From Amphiduros pacificus (taxonomy: Eukaryota > Annelida > Polychaeta > Phyllodocida > Hesionidae): a DNA stretch of 64,000 nucleotides. A program made the translations under genes and the position numbers. Location of the stretch: contig OX439012.1 in the NCBI GenBank assembly GCA_949316495.1, positions 8,090,549-8,154,548 on the forward strand, read 5' to 3'. The notes beneath the pieces are model-generated. The model made no database searches. It was not told where the DNA came from and saw only the letters and a program-made list of their open reading frames with translations. Within the stretch, counting starts at the first letter, position 1. Every line of letters begins with the position of its first letter. This document shows, piece by piece, positions 1-41,483 of this stretch.

Positions 1-318
1 TCATGGTAAAATAATTGTTAATGTACAATTTACCTTGTACAACATTTTACAGGATTCTAAAAAATAAATCTCTTGAAAAAATAGTTGTCGGAGCAGTTCA
101 TGATTTCATAGAGGGAACAAACAGATTTATAAGTATTGTACTCGTATGATGTTTTGTATACTTTTTTAGTAGATTTGGACAGTGCTAAACTTGGTCCCAA
201 ATTTTACTCAACTCTTACATGTACATTACTTATATTTCCTTTGACTTAATATATCTTTTTTATTATTGCACCATCCTGTTCATGAACTTCTTACTCCTCC
301 AATATCACACCATTCTGT

Positions 319-540
319 ACAATACTTATATTTCATTTGATATCACACCATTCTGTGCATGTACTTATAATTCCTTTGATTTCATACTATTCTGTACATG
401 TATTTATAATTCCTTTGATTTCATACCATTCTGTACATGTATTTATACTTCCTTTGATTTCATACCATTCTGTACATGTATTTATACTTCCTTTGATTTC
501 ATACCATTCTGTACATGTATTTATACTTCCTTTGATGTCA
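319..540. repeat. 39-bp tandem repeat (A1)
   Basis: About six imperfect units read TCCTTTGATTTCATACCATT followed by a CTGTACATGTATTTATACT-like half. The repeat has no stop in one frame, which produces small spurious ORFs. Copies in the other blocks lie at 12150-12420 and 47310-47520 with different unit numbers. Confidence 0.85.
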
Positions 541-799
541 CCATTCGGAATATTTAACTCTTTTTTTCCTTGCTGTCATGCCAAACTGCAAAAGTATCTT
601 TGTCCTTTAAAGTATATAATGCACTGCGACAACATGCCATATAACTGTATAGTTTTTCCAGATGGTCAATGGCACTATCCCATGGTGCTTAGGAAAAGTT
701 TCAGTCTTTGCATTGGCCATATCACTTAAAACAGGGATTTGTACCTTAAAGTTTGTCACCTTAATTTTCTTAATGGAGATCATATCTGTAATATCCCGC

Positions 800-1475
800 T
801 GTGATGTCACCTCACTTTGTGCAGTATCCTTGTCACTTGTTTAAATGCTGCCAGCCTAGCTTCTGCGCTGTCACCTCACTTTGTGCAGTATCCTTGTCAC
901 TTGTTTAAATGCTGTGAGCCTAGTTTCTGTGATGTCACCTCACTTTGTGCAGTATTCTAGACACTTGTTTAAATGCTGTCAGCCTAGCTTCTGTGATGTC
1001 ACCTCACTTTGTGCAGTATCCTTGTCACTTGTTTAAATGCTGTCAGCCTAGTTTCTGTGATGTCACCTCACTTTGTGCAGTACCCTTGTCACTTGTTTAA
1101 ATGCTGTCAGCCTAGTTTCTGTGATGTCACCTCACTTTGCGCAGTATCCTTGTCACTTGTTTATATGCTGCCAGCCTAGCTTCTGTGATGTCACCTCACT
1201 TTGTGCAGTATCCTTGTCACTTGTTTAAATGCTGTCAGCCTAGCTTCTGTGATGTCACCTCACTTTGTGCAGGATTCTAGTCACTTGTTTAAATGCTGCC
1301 AGCCTAGCTTCTGTGATGTCACCTCACTTTGTGCAGTATCCTTGTCACTTGTTTAAATGCTGTCAGCCTAGCTTCTGTGATGTCACCTCACTTTGTGCAG
1401 TATCCTTGTCACTTATTTAAGTGCTGTCAGCCTAGCTTCTGTGATGTCACCTCACTTTGTGCAGTATCCTTGTCT
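800..1475. repeat. 64-bp tandem repeat (A1), about 10.5 units
   Basis: Units start GATGTCACCTCACTTTGTGC and recur every 64 bases (for example 930, 994, 1058). The array lies in what corresponds to the TTI1 intron between exons f and e. Each unit carries TGATGTCA, one base from a CRE palindrome. The equivalent arrays have about 27 units (12679-14425) and about 18 units (47779-48940). Confidence 0.9.
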
Positions 1476-2130
1476 CTTATCTATTGGTTGGGTCAGCTTA
1501 ACCTCTCCATCAGCATGTTGATGTTATCACTATATTCATTCCTTGTGCAGCTTCCAGCAACCTGAAACTTCATTTGCACTATGATTGACTATTTCTTCAA
1601 AATTGAAATAACCTAATAACAGAGACTAACAGGAATATAGACAAACAACCTTCCTTTTTCAAACTCAGGTCATGCCAAATCTTGGCAATGGCCCTTTTCA
1701 ATATATGCAGTTGTACACTTTGTCTTATTTATTGTCATAATAAATTATTACATCATAATTGAACCATATACCAAAATGACGGCAATTAAAGCATAGTCTG
1801 CACATGCAATGCAGGGCTGACACATGTACACGTGTATACTCTTTGCATACACTCTTTAGTGTACATACTCTTTGTATGCATACACTCTTTGGTCCGAAAC
1901 ATTTTTACACCTTCCCATCCAAGTGGCACATGCTAGGCACTGAGCAAATGTCATGTTTGTAAGCTGTGAAAACACAGTTTTACTGATTGCTCAGTTTATG
2001 AATGAGACACCTGATTACAGTTTAAAACTTGATGTTGGTCAATTAAAATCTGATGATATTTTGGTGATTTAAAACATTCTTTCAGTCATTTCATGATGGG
2101 ACCTACTTGAAGCAGAAATAGCCCATTGAA

Positions 2131-2340
2131 TTGTCATGTCGGAGGTCCTGGACATGACAACCCAAGTTCAGTCACAGTCACAATGGGTTAACCCTTTAGG
2201 CAAGGGCCTCAGCTCATGTGGGAAATTGTGTCATGAATTGAACGGCCGGGGATCGGGGATCAAACCCAGGACCTTTGGATCACCAGAGGAACTGGTGCTA
2301 ATAAGCTGGCGCTTGAACCAACTGCGCTACGGCCCGTGAC
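2131..2340 (-). mobile_element. tRNA-derived SINE (A1)
   Basis: Read on the minus strand, the right end has an RNA polymerase III A box (TAGCGCAGTTGG) followed about 50 bases on by a B-box-like GGGTTTGATCCCC, then a non-tRNA body. This is the layout of a tRNA-derived SINE. No tRNA fold is complete. It is shared by all three A blocks, so it predates the duplication. Confidence 0.7.
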
Positions 2341-2916
2341 CATTTCAATTGGTATTAAATACATGGCAATGATGGCTGAGGTAGTAATTAAATATTATGT
2401 CATGCAGAGTGAAATGTAATACGTGATATTGAACATTTATTTGTTCATATTCTTTTATTTTGTCATATTAAATAACAAGGCTACAAAAACCAACCAATCA
2501 GTACTCAGATTGGGGAAAGGTCCCCTGAAGTACATGTGTACATGCTAAATGTCAAACTGGTCTGACTGTATCATGCACACAAGTCAAGTTGGCAACACGG
2601 TAGTCATGGCAACAGAAATTGACCAATCACAGCCATTATCTAATCAGATCAGAGGAAGGTCCCCAAGAGTGCATGTGTGCAATATCCAAGGTAAATATCA
2701 AAATGGTGGTGGGGGTGGGGGTGGGAATATTCTTAGGCAAGGCTGTTAAGGTCTCAATGTGAAATGACTGAAATAATGTTGAAAGTGATGTAAAACCCCC
2801 AAACAAACTGATAAACATGATAATTATTCCCAACAAGACATTTCCAATATCCCCCTATTATAAATGATCTATTCTAAATAACCTTTGAACATATGAGGTA
2901 GGCATGTACACGTGTA

Positions 2917-4040
2917 CACCGGCATCAACCATACAGCCTGGACCTACTCTACCCTCCAGTCTACTCACCTGTATGTGTGGCAGGTAGGGGTGGGGAGGAG
3001 TCAAGCTTGTGGGAGAGTACTGATCAACAAGCATCAACCATACAGCCTGGATCTACTCTACCCTCCAGTCTACTCACCTGTATGTGTGGCAGGTAGGGGT
3101 GGGGAGGAGTCAAGCTTGTGGGAGAGTACTGATCTACCAGCATCAGCCATACAGCCTGGATCTACTCTACCCTCCAGTCTACTCACCTGTATGTGTGGCA
3201 GGTAGGGGTGGGGAGGAGTCAAGCTTGTGGGAGAGTACTGATCAACAAGCATCAACCATACAACCTGGATCTACTCTACCCTCCAGTCTACTCACCTATA
3301 TGTGTGGCAGGTAGGGGTGGGGAGGTGTCAAGCTTGTGGGAGAGTACTGATCTACCAGCAACAGCCATACAGCCTGGATCTACTCTACCCTCCAGTCTAC
3401 TCACCTGTATGTGTGGCAGGTAGGGGTGGGGAGGAGTCAAGCTTGTGGGAGAGTACTGATCAACAAGCATCAACCATACAGCCTGGATCTACTCTACCCT
3501 CCAGTCTACTCACCTGTATGTGTGGCAGGTAGGGGTGGGGAGGTGTCAAGCTTATGGGACAGTACTGATCTACCAGCATCAACCATACAGCCTGGATCTA
3601 CTCTACCCTCCAGTCTACTCACCTGTATGTGTGGCAGGTAGGGGTGGGGAAGAGTCAAGCTTGTGGGAGAGTACTGATCTACCAGCATCAGCCATACAGC
3701 CTGGATCTACTCTACCCTCCAGTCTACTCACCTGTATGTGTGGCAGGTAGGGGTGGGGAGGTGTCAAGCTTATGGGACAGTACTGATCTACTAGCATCAA
3801 CCATACAGCCTGGATCTACTCTACCCTCCAGTCTACTCACCTGTATGTGTGGCAGGTAGGGATGGGGAGGTGTCAAGCTTGTGGGACAGTACTGATCTAC
3901 CAGCATCAGCCATACAGCCTGGATCTACTCTACCCTCCAATCTACTCACCTGTATGTGTGGCAGGTAGGGGTGGGGAGGTGTCAAGCTTATGGGACAGTA
4001 CTGATCTACCACCATCAACCATACACAGTCTGGATCTGCT
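2917..4040. repeat. 109-bp minisatellite made from TTI1 exon e (A1), about 10 units
   Basis: The unit recurs every 109 bases. On the minus strand each unit contains the 3' part of TTI1 exon e (encoding VDQYCP-SLTPPHPYLPHIQ), its GTGAGT splice donor and about 24 bases of the following intron. Relative to the true exon the repeated units lack two bases near the word for C-V-W, so they are derived copies. On the plus strand each unit carries GGTAGGGGTGGGGAGG, a two-tier G-quadruplex motif. Long frames seen on both strands are by-products of the repeat. Confidence 0.9.
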
Positions 4041-4072
4041 TCAATGAAGCAATAAAATGCTGACATACATGC
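3950..4072 (-). pseudogene. TTI1: Orphan TTI1 exon e (e0)
   Basis: A 41-codon exon is flanked by an ATTGTAG acceptor and a GTGAGT donor. It reads ACMSAFYCFIEADPDCVWLM and on into VVDQYCPISLTPPHPYLPHIQ, matching TTI1 exon e at 17179-17301 except for about three residues (M to I, L to V, T to I). None of exons a-d lies upstream of it on this strand before homology breaks at about 4303, so it cannot be spliced into the TTI1 frame seen in this window. I infer a leftover from a truncated duplication unit. Confidence 0.8.
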
Positions 4073-4303
4073 CTACAATACAAAGTGAAACATTTAAGAA
4101 ATTAAGCACCAATTTTGCAAAAAACATTTAAAATTCACAATGATATAGGTGATAAACGTATTTGTCTTTCATGTCTATTATTTTTTTATTCATGCATCCC
4201 CATCAGTGACTGAGATCTATTTGAAGAAGACCAAATTAATAGCCAAATTTTAAAAGCATGCTCTTTGCTTAGCGTCATTTTCATGTGGAGCGTTAGTATA
4301 GAG

Positions 4304-5317
4304 CCACTGCGAGGTAAAATGATATCATGAGAGTATGGCAATATGCTTATGATGTCATGAAAGGTATTGTTCTTTGAATATTGCTGGAATGACAGCAAAT
4401 AGTGCTAGACTGCATTGAGCCTCATCTGAGGTAAAAAAAAAGGTCCATTTTACCCGTGTTTACCTGTCACATGCTACTGATCTCATTTCTTTATTATAAC
4501 AAATTACAGGTTTAAATGCTAAAAACATTGAACATTAATTATGTTGAAAATTAAGACTTGATATCTTGTGACGAATGACACAAAAGGTACTGTAATACCC
4601 TTTGGTGTCAATAATAATAGTAGACATGGCTACAGATTCCTTAAAACCCTATACATTGCACTGGTTGATATCTGACTTCATCTAAAGATCTAGCTTTTTT
4701 ATTCTGTATTGCATTTCCTTCTGCACTCTGCTGTCTGATCTAATTCACAGGAGAAATGCTTTTTTTATACGGGAAATCAGAGATAGACATGTACATGTAT
4801 GTAGATAAATAGATGTACTTTTTACGGCAGCAAAAGCTGACTTTATGTTCTTGCTCCATTTCCATCACGTCTGCTGCCGCAGCACTTGTTTCCTTTATCA
4901 TTCAGTTATGCTTAGGAATAGGGAGTACATTATATGTAGATACTATAAGATGGTAATATATAGGCTGAACTTTTTGTGACCTTGGGCCAAGTTCAAGGTC
5001 ATGACTGGTACATGAGCAACTTCACTTATGAATGCTCTATTTTCTGACAAAATACAGCAATATTGACATAACTTTGTAGATGTGATCAACGTATGAATAA
5101 GCTTGATGTTGGGTGGCCTTGAGCTATTGTCAAGGTCACATTAGCTAATTTTCAAAATCAGCTATTTGAGATATTCTGCAAAACACTACAAATGACATTT
5201 ATTCTCACTACATTCACCTTACACAATATTAGATCTTGATATTAGTATTGTAAATATTGGAAAATATCCATGATAATTCATTTTGGTGCACTTTTTTATG
5301 ACATTGGGTCATAAAAC
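4304..5317. other. Unique junction segment with AGGTCA-type dispersed repeat
   Basis: This segment separates the broken block from unit 1 and has no copy in the equivalent place elsewhere. From about 4790 it resembles the centre of the fold-back element at 21440-22030: the same order of AAGCTGACT..ATGTTCTTGCT, a stretch ending CACGTCTGC, then GTGACCTTGG-CAAG and CAAGGTCATGA. I see no coding sequence. Confidence 0.65.
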
Positions 5318-8300
5318 TGGACTGCAAAGGATGGATTTCCACTTTGTGGTAAAAATATTTTATTTGTGTTTAACAGTTCTTCCCCAAATTTATATTGGAA
5401 TATCAAAGTGTTGATCTACCTGTGTAGTGATTTAAGCTGCATGATGCATGCATATATCCATTAACCAAACTGTCCACTGAAGGCACACACAAAATAAGTT
5501 TACCATGTTGCCCTCTAATGAAGTTTGTCCATATATATTCTGCAACTGTTTTACCCGAGTTACTAAATAAAACATTGGAAATATTTTATGAACAACCTTT
5601 TTTGTTCTATTAATGATTTTTAGTGCTGATTGCACACAAACTTCAACATGAAGCCAAAAAGAAAAATGTATGTGTTTGTACATTGTCAAAAGATCGAGAT
5701 TTATTCTTCACTATAATTTCTGTTACATGTGATAATCCATATCTTCACCCTATCATCTTAAATAACTGAAAAATATTCTCCCATATGTGCAATGACATCT
5801 GCTATCATTCCTGGCTGCCCATCATAAGTATGAGAAAGTTCAGCACTGCTACAGGCAGACACAATGCATATATATTTTTTGTGACGTCATTCTTTGACCA
5901 CAGAGTAGGATCTTAGCAGGTATCCTTGGAAATGAATGCCTAGAAATCAAAATATTCTGAAAACGGAAAAATCTTAAAATTTTACATCTTTACAGTATAC
6001 ATTCAGATAAAATACCATCATGCCACCACTACAAGTCTCAAAAGTGCAGGATATAGGTGTTATAACTGGTGGGTAACATAAAATTACATTTTGCACAATG
6101 ATCGATCCTTTTGCTGATGTTTTCTTTTCAAAATGTGTGACACAGGAGCTTGCCATAATTACATTTTAAATTTTTATATCCGACACGTCAACTATTTGGG
6201 TTAGGGGTTGATCGGAACAGTGCAAACACAACTCTTTTTAAAGGACCCAGAAATGTTCATTTCCAAGGGCAGGGCATTCCAGAGTTTAGCTGTGACAGGT
6301 ACTCAAGTGCATTGCCATTTTGTTCCTAAAAGGTCAGTAGAGCTATCTAAAAGTCTATTCCAGGCTCCACTGGCAACTGGTGCAATTCCATTAGCTGTCC
6401 CATACTGTTGTATGACTCTGAAGTGTTGGGCTTCTCTCACATTAATAGCCTGGAAGTATTCCATAACCACTTCTGTAAACAGCTCATTAGGCTGAATACC
6501 ACATCTTACATCTGTCAATGGCATGGTGCTCTAGCAGATTTAAAATGAAAAATATGTGAAAGAGAGGATGCTCACTTTCTGCTGATGACAGATGAAAATA
6601 ATAAGATCTGCCCAGGATTGTACAGTTTTATCTTTTGTGGGTCCAATGCAGATAGCTGGACTCCTAAATTGAATGTTTAGCCTATATAAAAGGCTCTCTT
6701 AAATCCCTCCATTTGGATCATTTATTAGACATCCCTTCAGATCTTGTGACTTTAGGCAAGATGAAATCTATATTTAATACTAAACTAAATGGTTATTATG
6801 CCTCTGAATGGCACAAGAATATAGACAGCATCAGCAGCTGTTCCTCCTACAGTATCTTCAAACAGCAGCTCAAACATACCTAAATTTACTTGAGCCAAAT
6901 CTTGCAAAACCCCGAGGTAAATTTAGATGTAACAACTACCTACCCATAGTAGCAGGCAGGTATGTACATACTCTGAAACAGGACAGAATATGAACCCTTT
7001 TAACAGCTCAAGAGATTAGGGATGAATTTCATTATATTTTTAAATGTACTGCCTTTACACAAGACAGAGCCGGATATATCACTGAGGAGTATACTCGTCA
7101 TCCAAACACTTTAAGCATGAGAAAACTATTTAACAGAAGGGATGTAAATGAACTGAAAAGTCTAGCAAGGTTTGCAAAAAGTATTAAAGGTATGAACTTT
7201 CTCCACAAGTAAGAATATTTATCAGCATTATATAAATTGCACATTCCATGATCTTTGTAATGATAAAAAGTGTCCAAGTGTATATACTAATGGTTTTTAT
7301 GTCATTATGCTGCTAAACTATCACTATGCATAACTTATTATATCCTCAGAGATTATCAAATCAGAGCCATCCAAGTGATGTCCTGTATGTGTATCAAAAG
7401 TTAACTATGTGTTATCTATCATAAACTGATGTTGAATATAGCACTGTGTAGCTGTGGAACTCATCAATGTAATTAACAGTTTATATTCTCAGGGATTACT
7501 GTATTATAACCATCCGAAAGACCCACCCTGTATTTGCATCAACATTTATAGGTATTTTGCATACCTATTAGATACTTGTAGCAGACAGTGGGCCCCTTAT
7601 GTAACTATCAGGTGGCACCACCATCTATCTTTCTCCCATGACACTGCAGTGTCCTCCATGATAATTGAAAATTGTCATTTATGTCATGACCCAAAATGGT
7701 ATTACACACTCTTGTCAATGGCAAATTTATTGCAGCCAATACCTTACACAGCAATATATATTTTTTTCAAATCTCGTCACCCTTCCTATCTGATCACGTT
7801 CATGCTTTTTTATATATGTAAATATTTGGGTAATTACTGCACACCATCCACCATAGGCACACACAAACTATTACTATTGACAATTTGTAATTTAATACAG
7901 TTCATTTTTAAAATTTAGTCTTTCATTACAAAGATGCAAGTCTCACTTTAAATCTTCTATCATGTTAAGCCCTATTTGATATATGTTTATGAAATGTTTA
8001 TGAACTCTGTTAAACGTACCCTTTAACAAATTAGATATTTTGTGTTTGAGCTCCAGAATGCATCTTCTCCCCGTATTAATAGGATTTGTTATCTCGATTC
8101 TCATTGGCTGATATATGTCATGTTATTCAAAATGCCATGATCAACCTCCTAGAAACTCAGTGATAGCTATGATTTTCTCATTAAGTCATAAAGAGTTGAA
8201 GACAATTTTGAGCCCCATGGAAAATAGATAGAATTAGCCAAAAACTCTGATCATTCAATTCACCCGCATTGCTGCAGAAGCTGTGCCTCACATAGCTTAA

Positions 8301-9350
8301 TAGCTAAGAAATGTCAACATAACGAGAAAGCAACCTTACTGATGGAAAACCAGTGTCTTAACATCAAATGACATGTTATGCACACAGTGGTTTGATCTAC
8401 AGAAATAGAAAATAAAGTTAGGCCATGTGTTTTAGAATCACCCCATGGAATTGAAAAACACCATTATACAAGGTACAAAGTTGTCCAAGATCACATTTTT
8501 CACCTACAAAAATCAGTTGTTTTGCAGATATGAATCTATAAAAAACTGAAGACAGATATGAATTAAATTGTGTAAATAAAATACTGTAATATTTTGGCTT
8601 CCTTTGATACCTAGTTATTTTGATTTTTCACAAAGATTCTACCCAAAAAAGGTTTTGAGAATTGCACATATATTTCAGAAAAAAATACTTAACTTAATAA
8701 CATAAGCCAATGCCCTTAGAGCTATGCTGAGATTTTTTTAATGTCTGGGAACATTTTCTAGAAATTGCTTCATAAATGATCAATTTTATCCTTTGCCAAA
8801 GCAAACTTCAACAGATGATACCTTTGACCAATTAAAATGCATGTTACATATTACATTTGGCCCCAACTTGTTATATCAATTCTCATTGGGTAATACTTGA
8901 TTATTCAAAATGGCAGCTTCCTCAACAACCCATTGATTACCATTAGGACTTTGAAAAAGATCATAACAAAATCCAAAAAGATCTGAGACTAACGGAAAAT
9001 CGATTGATTTAGTCCCCTAAAAATACATCTCTCCGACCTAATAGCTAAGGACTCTGCCCAGTAGTTTCTGAGGAGACTATCAAAGTTGACAAACAGAATG
9101 ACAGAAGATTTCCCCCCATCACTGCAGAAGCTATGTCAGAATCACTAAACATCAAATTTGACAGTAGATGTCTTCAATATGAAACACTTAATACACCATA
9201 ATGTAACTCATAAGTGCTTCTCTCCAGTACTGTTATGGGAACTCAGTCATATCAAAACTTATGTCACTCATATTTATATGATAAAGTATAGAGTAGTATA
9301 TGAAATATAGTTTTTATTTCCTTTTGCTCCCATATGCTATATCCCTTAAG
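5318..9350. other. 3' flank of TTI1 unit 1, repeats only
   Basis: On the minus strand this lies downstream of the TTI1 stop. It contains a LINE relic (separate entry) and dispersed repeat fragments around 8160-8300 and 8930-9130 that share wording (CCATGGAAAATAGATA, CCCAGTAGTTTC) with 29570-29650. A plus-strand frame at 7454-7918 is open in both units, but it starts at GTG and the few differences between units are replacement changes, so I do not call it a gene. Confidence 0.6.
6690..7212 (+). mobile_element. LINE 3'-end relic (C-terminal domain of a non-LTR reverse transcriptase)
   Basis: Conceptual translation of 7000-7212 gives DEFHYIFKCTAF, then RAGYITEEYTRHPNTLSMRK and LFNRRDVNELKSLARFAKSI. 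Just upstream come CNNYLPIVAGRY and, earlier, YYASEWHKNI. This order is the cysteine/histidine tail that follows the reverse transcriptase in many mollusc LINE proteins. An in-frame TGA after KQDRI, and a change of frame near 6880 between the YYASEWHKNI and CNNYLPIVAGRY parts, show it is dead. No reverse transcriptase core is present, as expected for a decayed piece. Unit 2 lacks this whole segment (B1 6377-7357). Confidence 0.75.
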
Positions 9351-9471
9351 TGCCCTTATCAGGGTCAAGTCAGAGGTGTCAAGAAGAAGTGTGTTTCCCT
9401 CAACATTTCATGCTCTGGTGCATTGTGGTGTTCCAGGAAGTTTGAAATCATCAAGAAACATGAAAGTGAAG
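9351..9471 (+). CDS. Exon-like ORF of unknown plus-strand gene (unit 1, first)
   Basis: A 121-base stretch lies after a long pyrimidine tract (acceptor CCCTTAAG here, CCCTTCAG in unit 2) and ends at AAG|GTAATC. It encodes CPYQGQVRGVKKKCVSLNIS followed by CSGALWCSRKFEIIKKHESE and leaves one base that joins in phase to the exon at 10519. It is cysteine- and lysine-rich. I do not recognise the family. It lies on the strand opposite TTI1, just beyond the TTI1 stop. It could be a remnant exon or chance. Confidence 0.3.
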
Positions 9472-9731
9472 GTAATCTTTTCATTAATATATATATAACC
9501 ATCAAAGTGTAAATATTTTGTAAATCTCTATTAACATTACATCAATATAATTAGCAGAACATGCAGAATGACAATGATGGCTAGACAAGGAGGGGAGGGC
9601 TTGGCCAAACTGCTAATGTGGAACATGTTTTCAAGACAGATAAAAAATCTCAGGATCAAAAATCTCTAGTTACATGAAGGACATGAATTGGTTTTCGCTG
9701 TTATAGCATTACCTGACCAAATTGTGAAGTG

Positions 9732-40073
<30,342 letters not shown>

Positions 40074-41483
40074 CTGAAAGTAAAGTTGTAAATTTGGTTC
40101 TGCCTGAAAGAAAGCAATCTCACTGTGATTGAATTCCACTATTGATGAATTTATACATATTAGGTATTGCATAATGAATTTGGTCAAACTTTACAATTTG
40201 TTTTAAATTCCTTAACAATATTTCATCATTTTACACAACCAAATATTGCCATAAAAATTATTTGGTTATGGGCTGTTGCAGTTACGGTTACGTGTGGCTC
40301 CCGACATTTGCTGGTGAAACCTCAACTGAGTGTTAATGTCAGATAAGGGATCTCATTGCTACATCAACAATGATTACTCACAGAAAAGATGTCACTGTTT
40401 TTGGAAGTGCTCTAGCAAGATATTGGACATAAGACCTTTTATATCTCATATAAAAGGTCTCACACAATTTTAAATATGATGGTGGAGTGCAAACACCCCA
40501 GAAAAACATCAGTTATTAGAGGGATGAAATATGTCTGAAATTATCAGATAACATACATTCTTTTCTTGCATGTTTTAACAACTGTTTGATTTATATTTGT
40601 TTATAATTCTTAACCCTAAAACAACTTACTAGACTTGTTACAATCTTCATAATTACATCATCCATTTTGAACTAAAATCTTACAGAAGTCTATTAATAAA
40701 TTTCAAAACAGACAAAAATGTTATCTGTACTTGACACAACAATGAGTTCATTATCAGAGAATTGTTCCCAGGTATTCATTAATTATTCCACATTTTTCCA
40801 ATTCATTACATATTTTAGGAGCAAAGAAATGCCTTAGTATGTTAAAATTTAATCAATCAGGCATCAAGAATAATCAATTGCATGCAGTGTACTTCATGAT
40901 TTGATCAAATCTGTTAGTCGGAATGGATCCAAGACAAGCCTCTGACTAAATGCTAATTTGACAGGGACTGGCTGTTTAAGATAGGATCTTCTTGGACCAT
41001 ATTTTGTTCAGGGATGCCGCTTCAATTGTGGCCTGTTCGACATTACCTTGTTCAATTGTGCCTGTTCTTCCAATTTTTGTCAACTTTAATTTCACTTTCA
41101 AAGTAAAATAGTCTTATTAAAAGATATTTCATGAGTTGTGAGCAGTAATGGAATGACCAGGGTCGACTTCTCCTTGTGTTCACTTTTGTCACCGGGGACA
41201 GAATCTTTATTTTATCATAAATCTAAACCATTTTTTTTACATGTAATATTTCTCAATAGGAAGGCCAGAGATTTAACATTATGCCTTCATTTTTTAGCAT
41301 AATCAAGGCAAGAACTTTGAGAGAACATTTGTATTGTGACACTAAAGAATGATCATTCCAATCAGAGGATATTGGATTTTAGCATGCAACGTTTATGCAA
41401 ATTGAATCATTCAATCATTCCAATCAGAATCTAGGAGAGTCATTTGCTATTAAACATCAATGCGCATTTATTGGGGGAAAACA
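40074..41483. other. TTI1 intron 5' of exon a, end of unit 1
   Basis: AT-rich sequence with a perfect 13-base hairpin (AGACCTTTTATAT, loop CTC, 40432-40460) and a closely spaced CATTCAATCATTCCAATCAG repeat near 41350-41430. No gene seen. Unit 2 homology to the start of unit 1 begins at 41484. Confidence 0.6.

Larger units (their letters stand above)
1..4303. other. Broken third copy of the duplicated block (A1)
   Basis: This stretch aligns base for base, with scattered substitutions, to 11842-17532 and to 47021-52230. Homology to those two stops at about 4303, where the other copies continue into TTI1 intron sequence and this one does not. It holds three tandem-repeat arrays, a SINE and one TTI1 exon, each listed separately. 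Between them (1-318, 541-799, 1476-2130, 2341-2916, 4073-4303) I see AT-rich intron-like sequence and no other gene. A TTTTACAG acceptor-like site near 51 is followed by a short open frame that is conserved in all three copies but has no partner exon in phase. Confidence 0.85.

Noticed and set aside
6303-6524. Minus-strand frame in the segment before the LINE relic
   Set aside because: It looks protein-like in part, but I could not tie it to any family and it is cut by the unit 2 breakpoint; it is left unassigned.
7454-7918. 154-residue frame conserved in both units (42623-43087)
   Set aside because: It starts with GTG, has no recognisable domain, and the few differences between units are replacement changes. 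It lies in AT-rich flank sequence.
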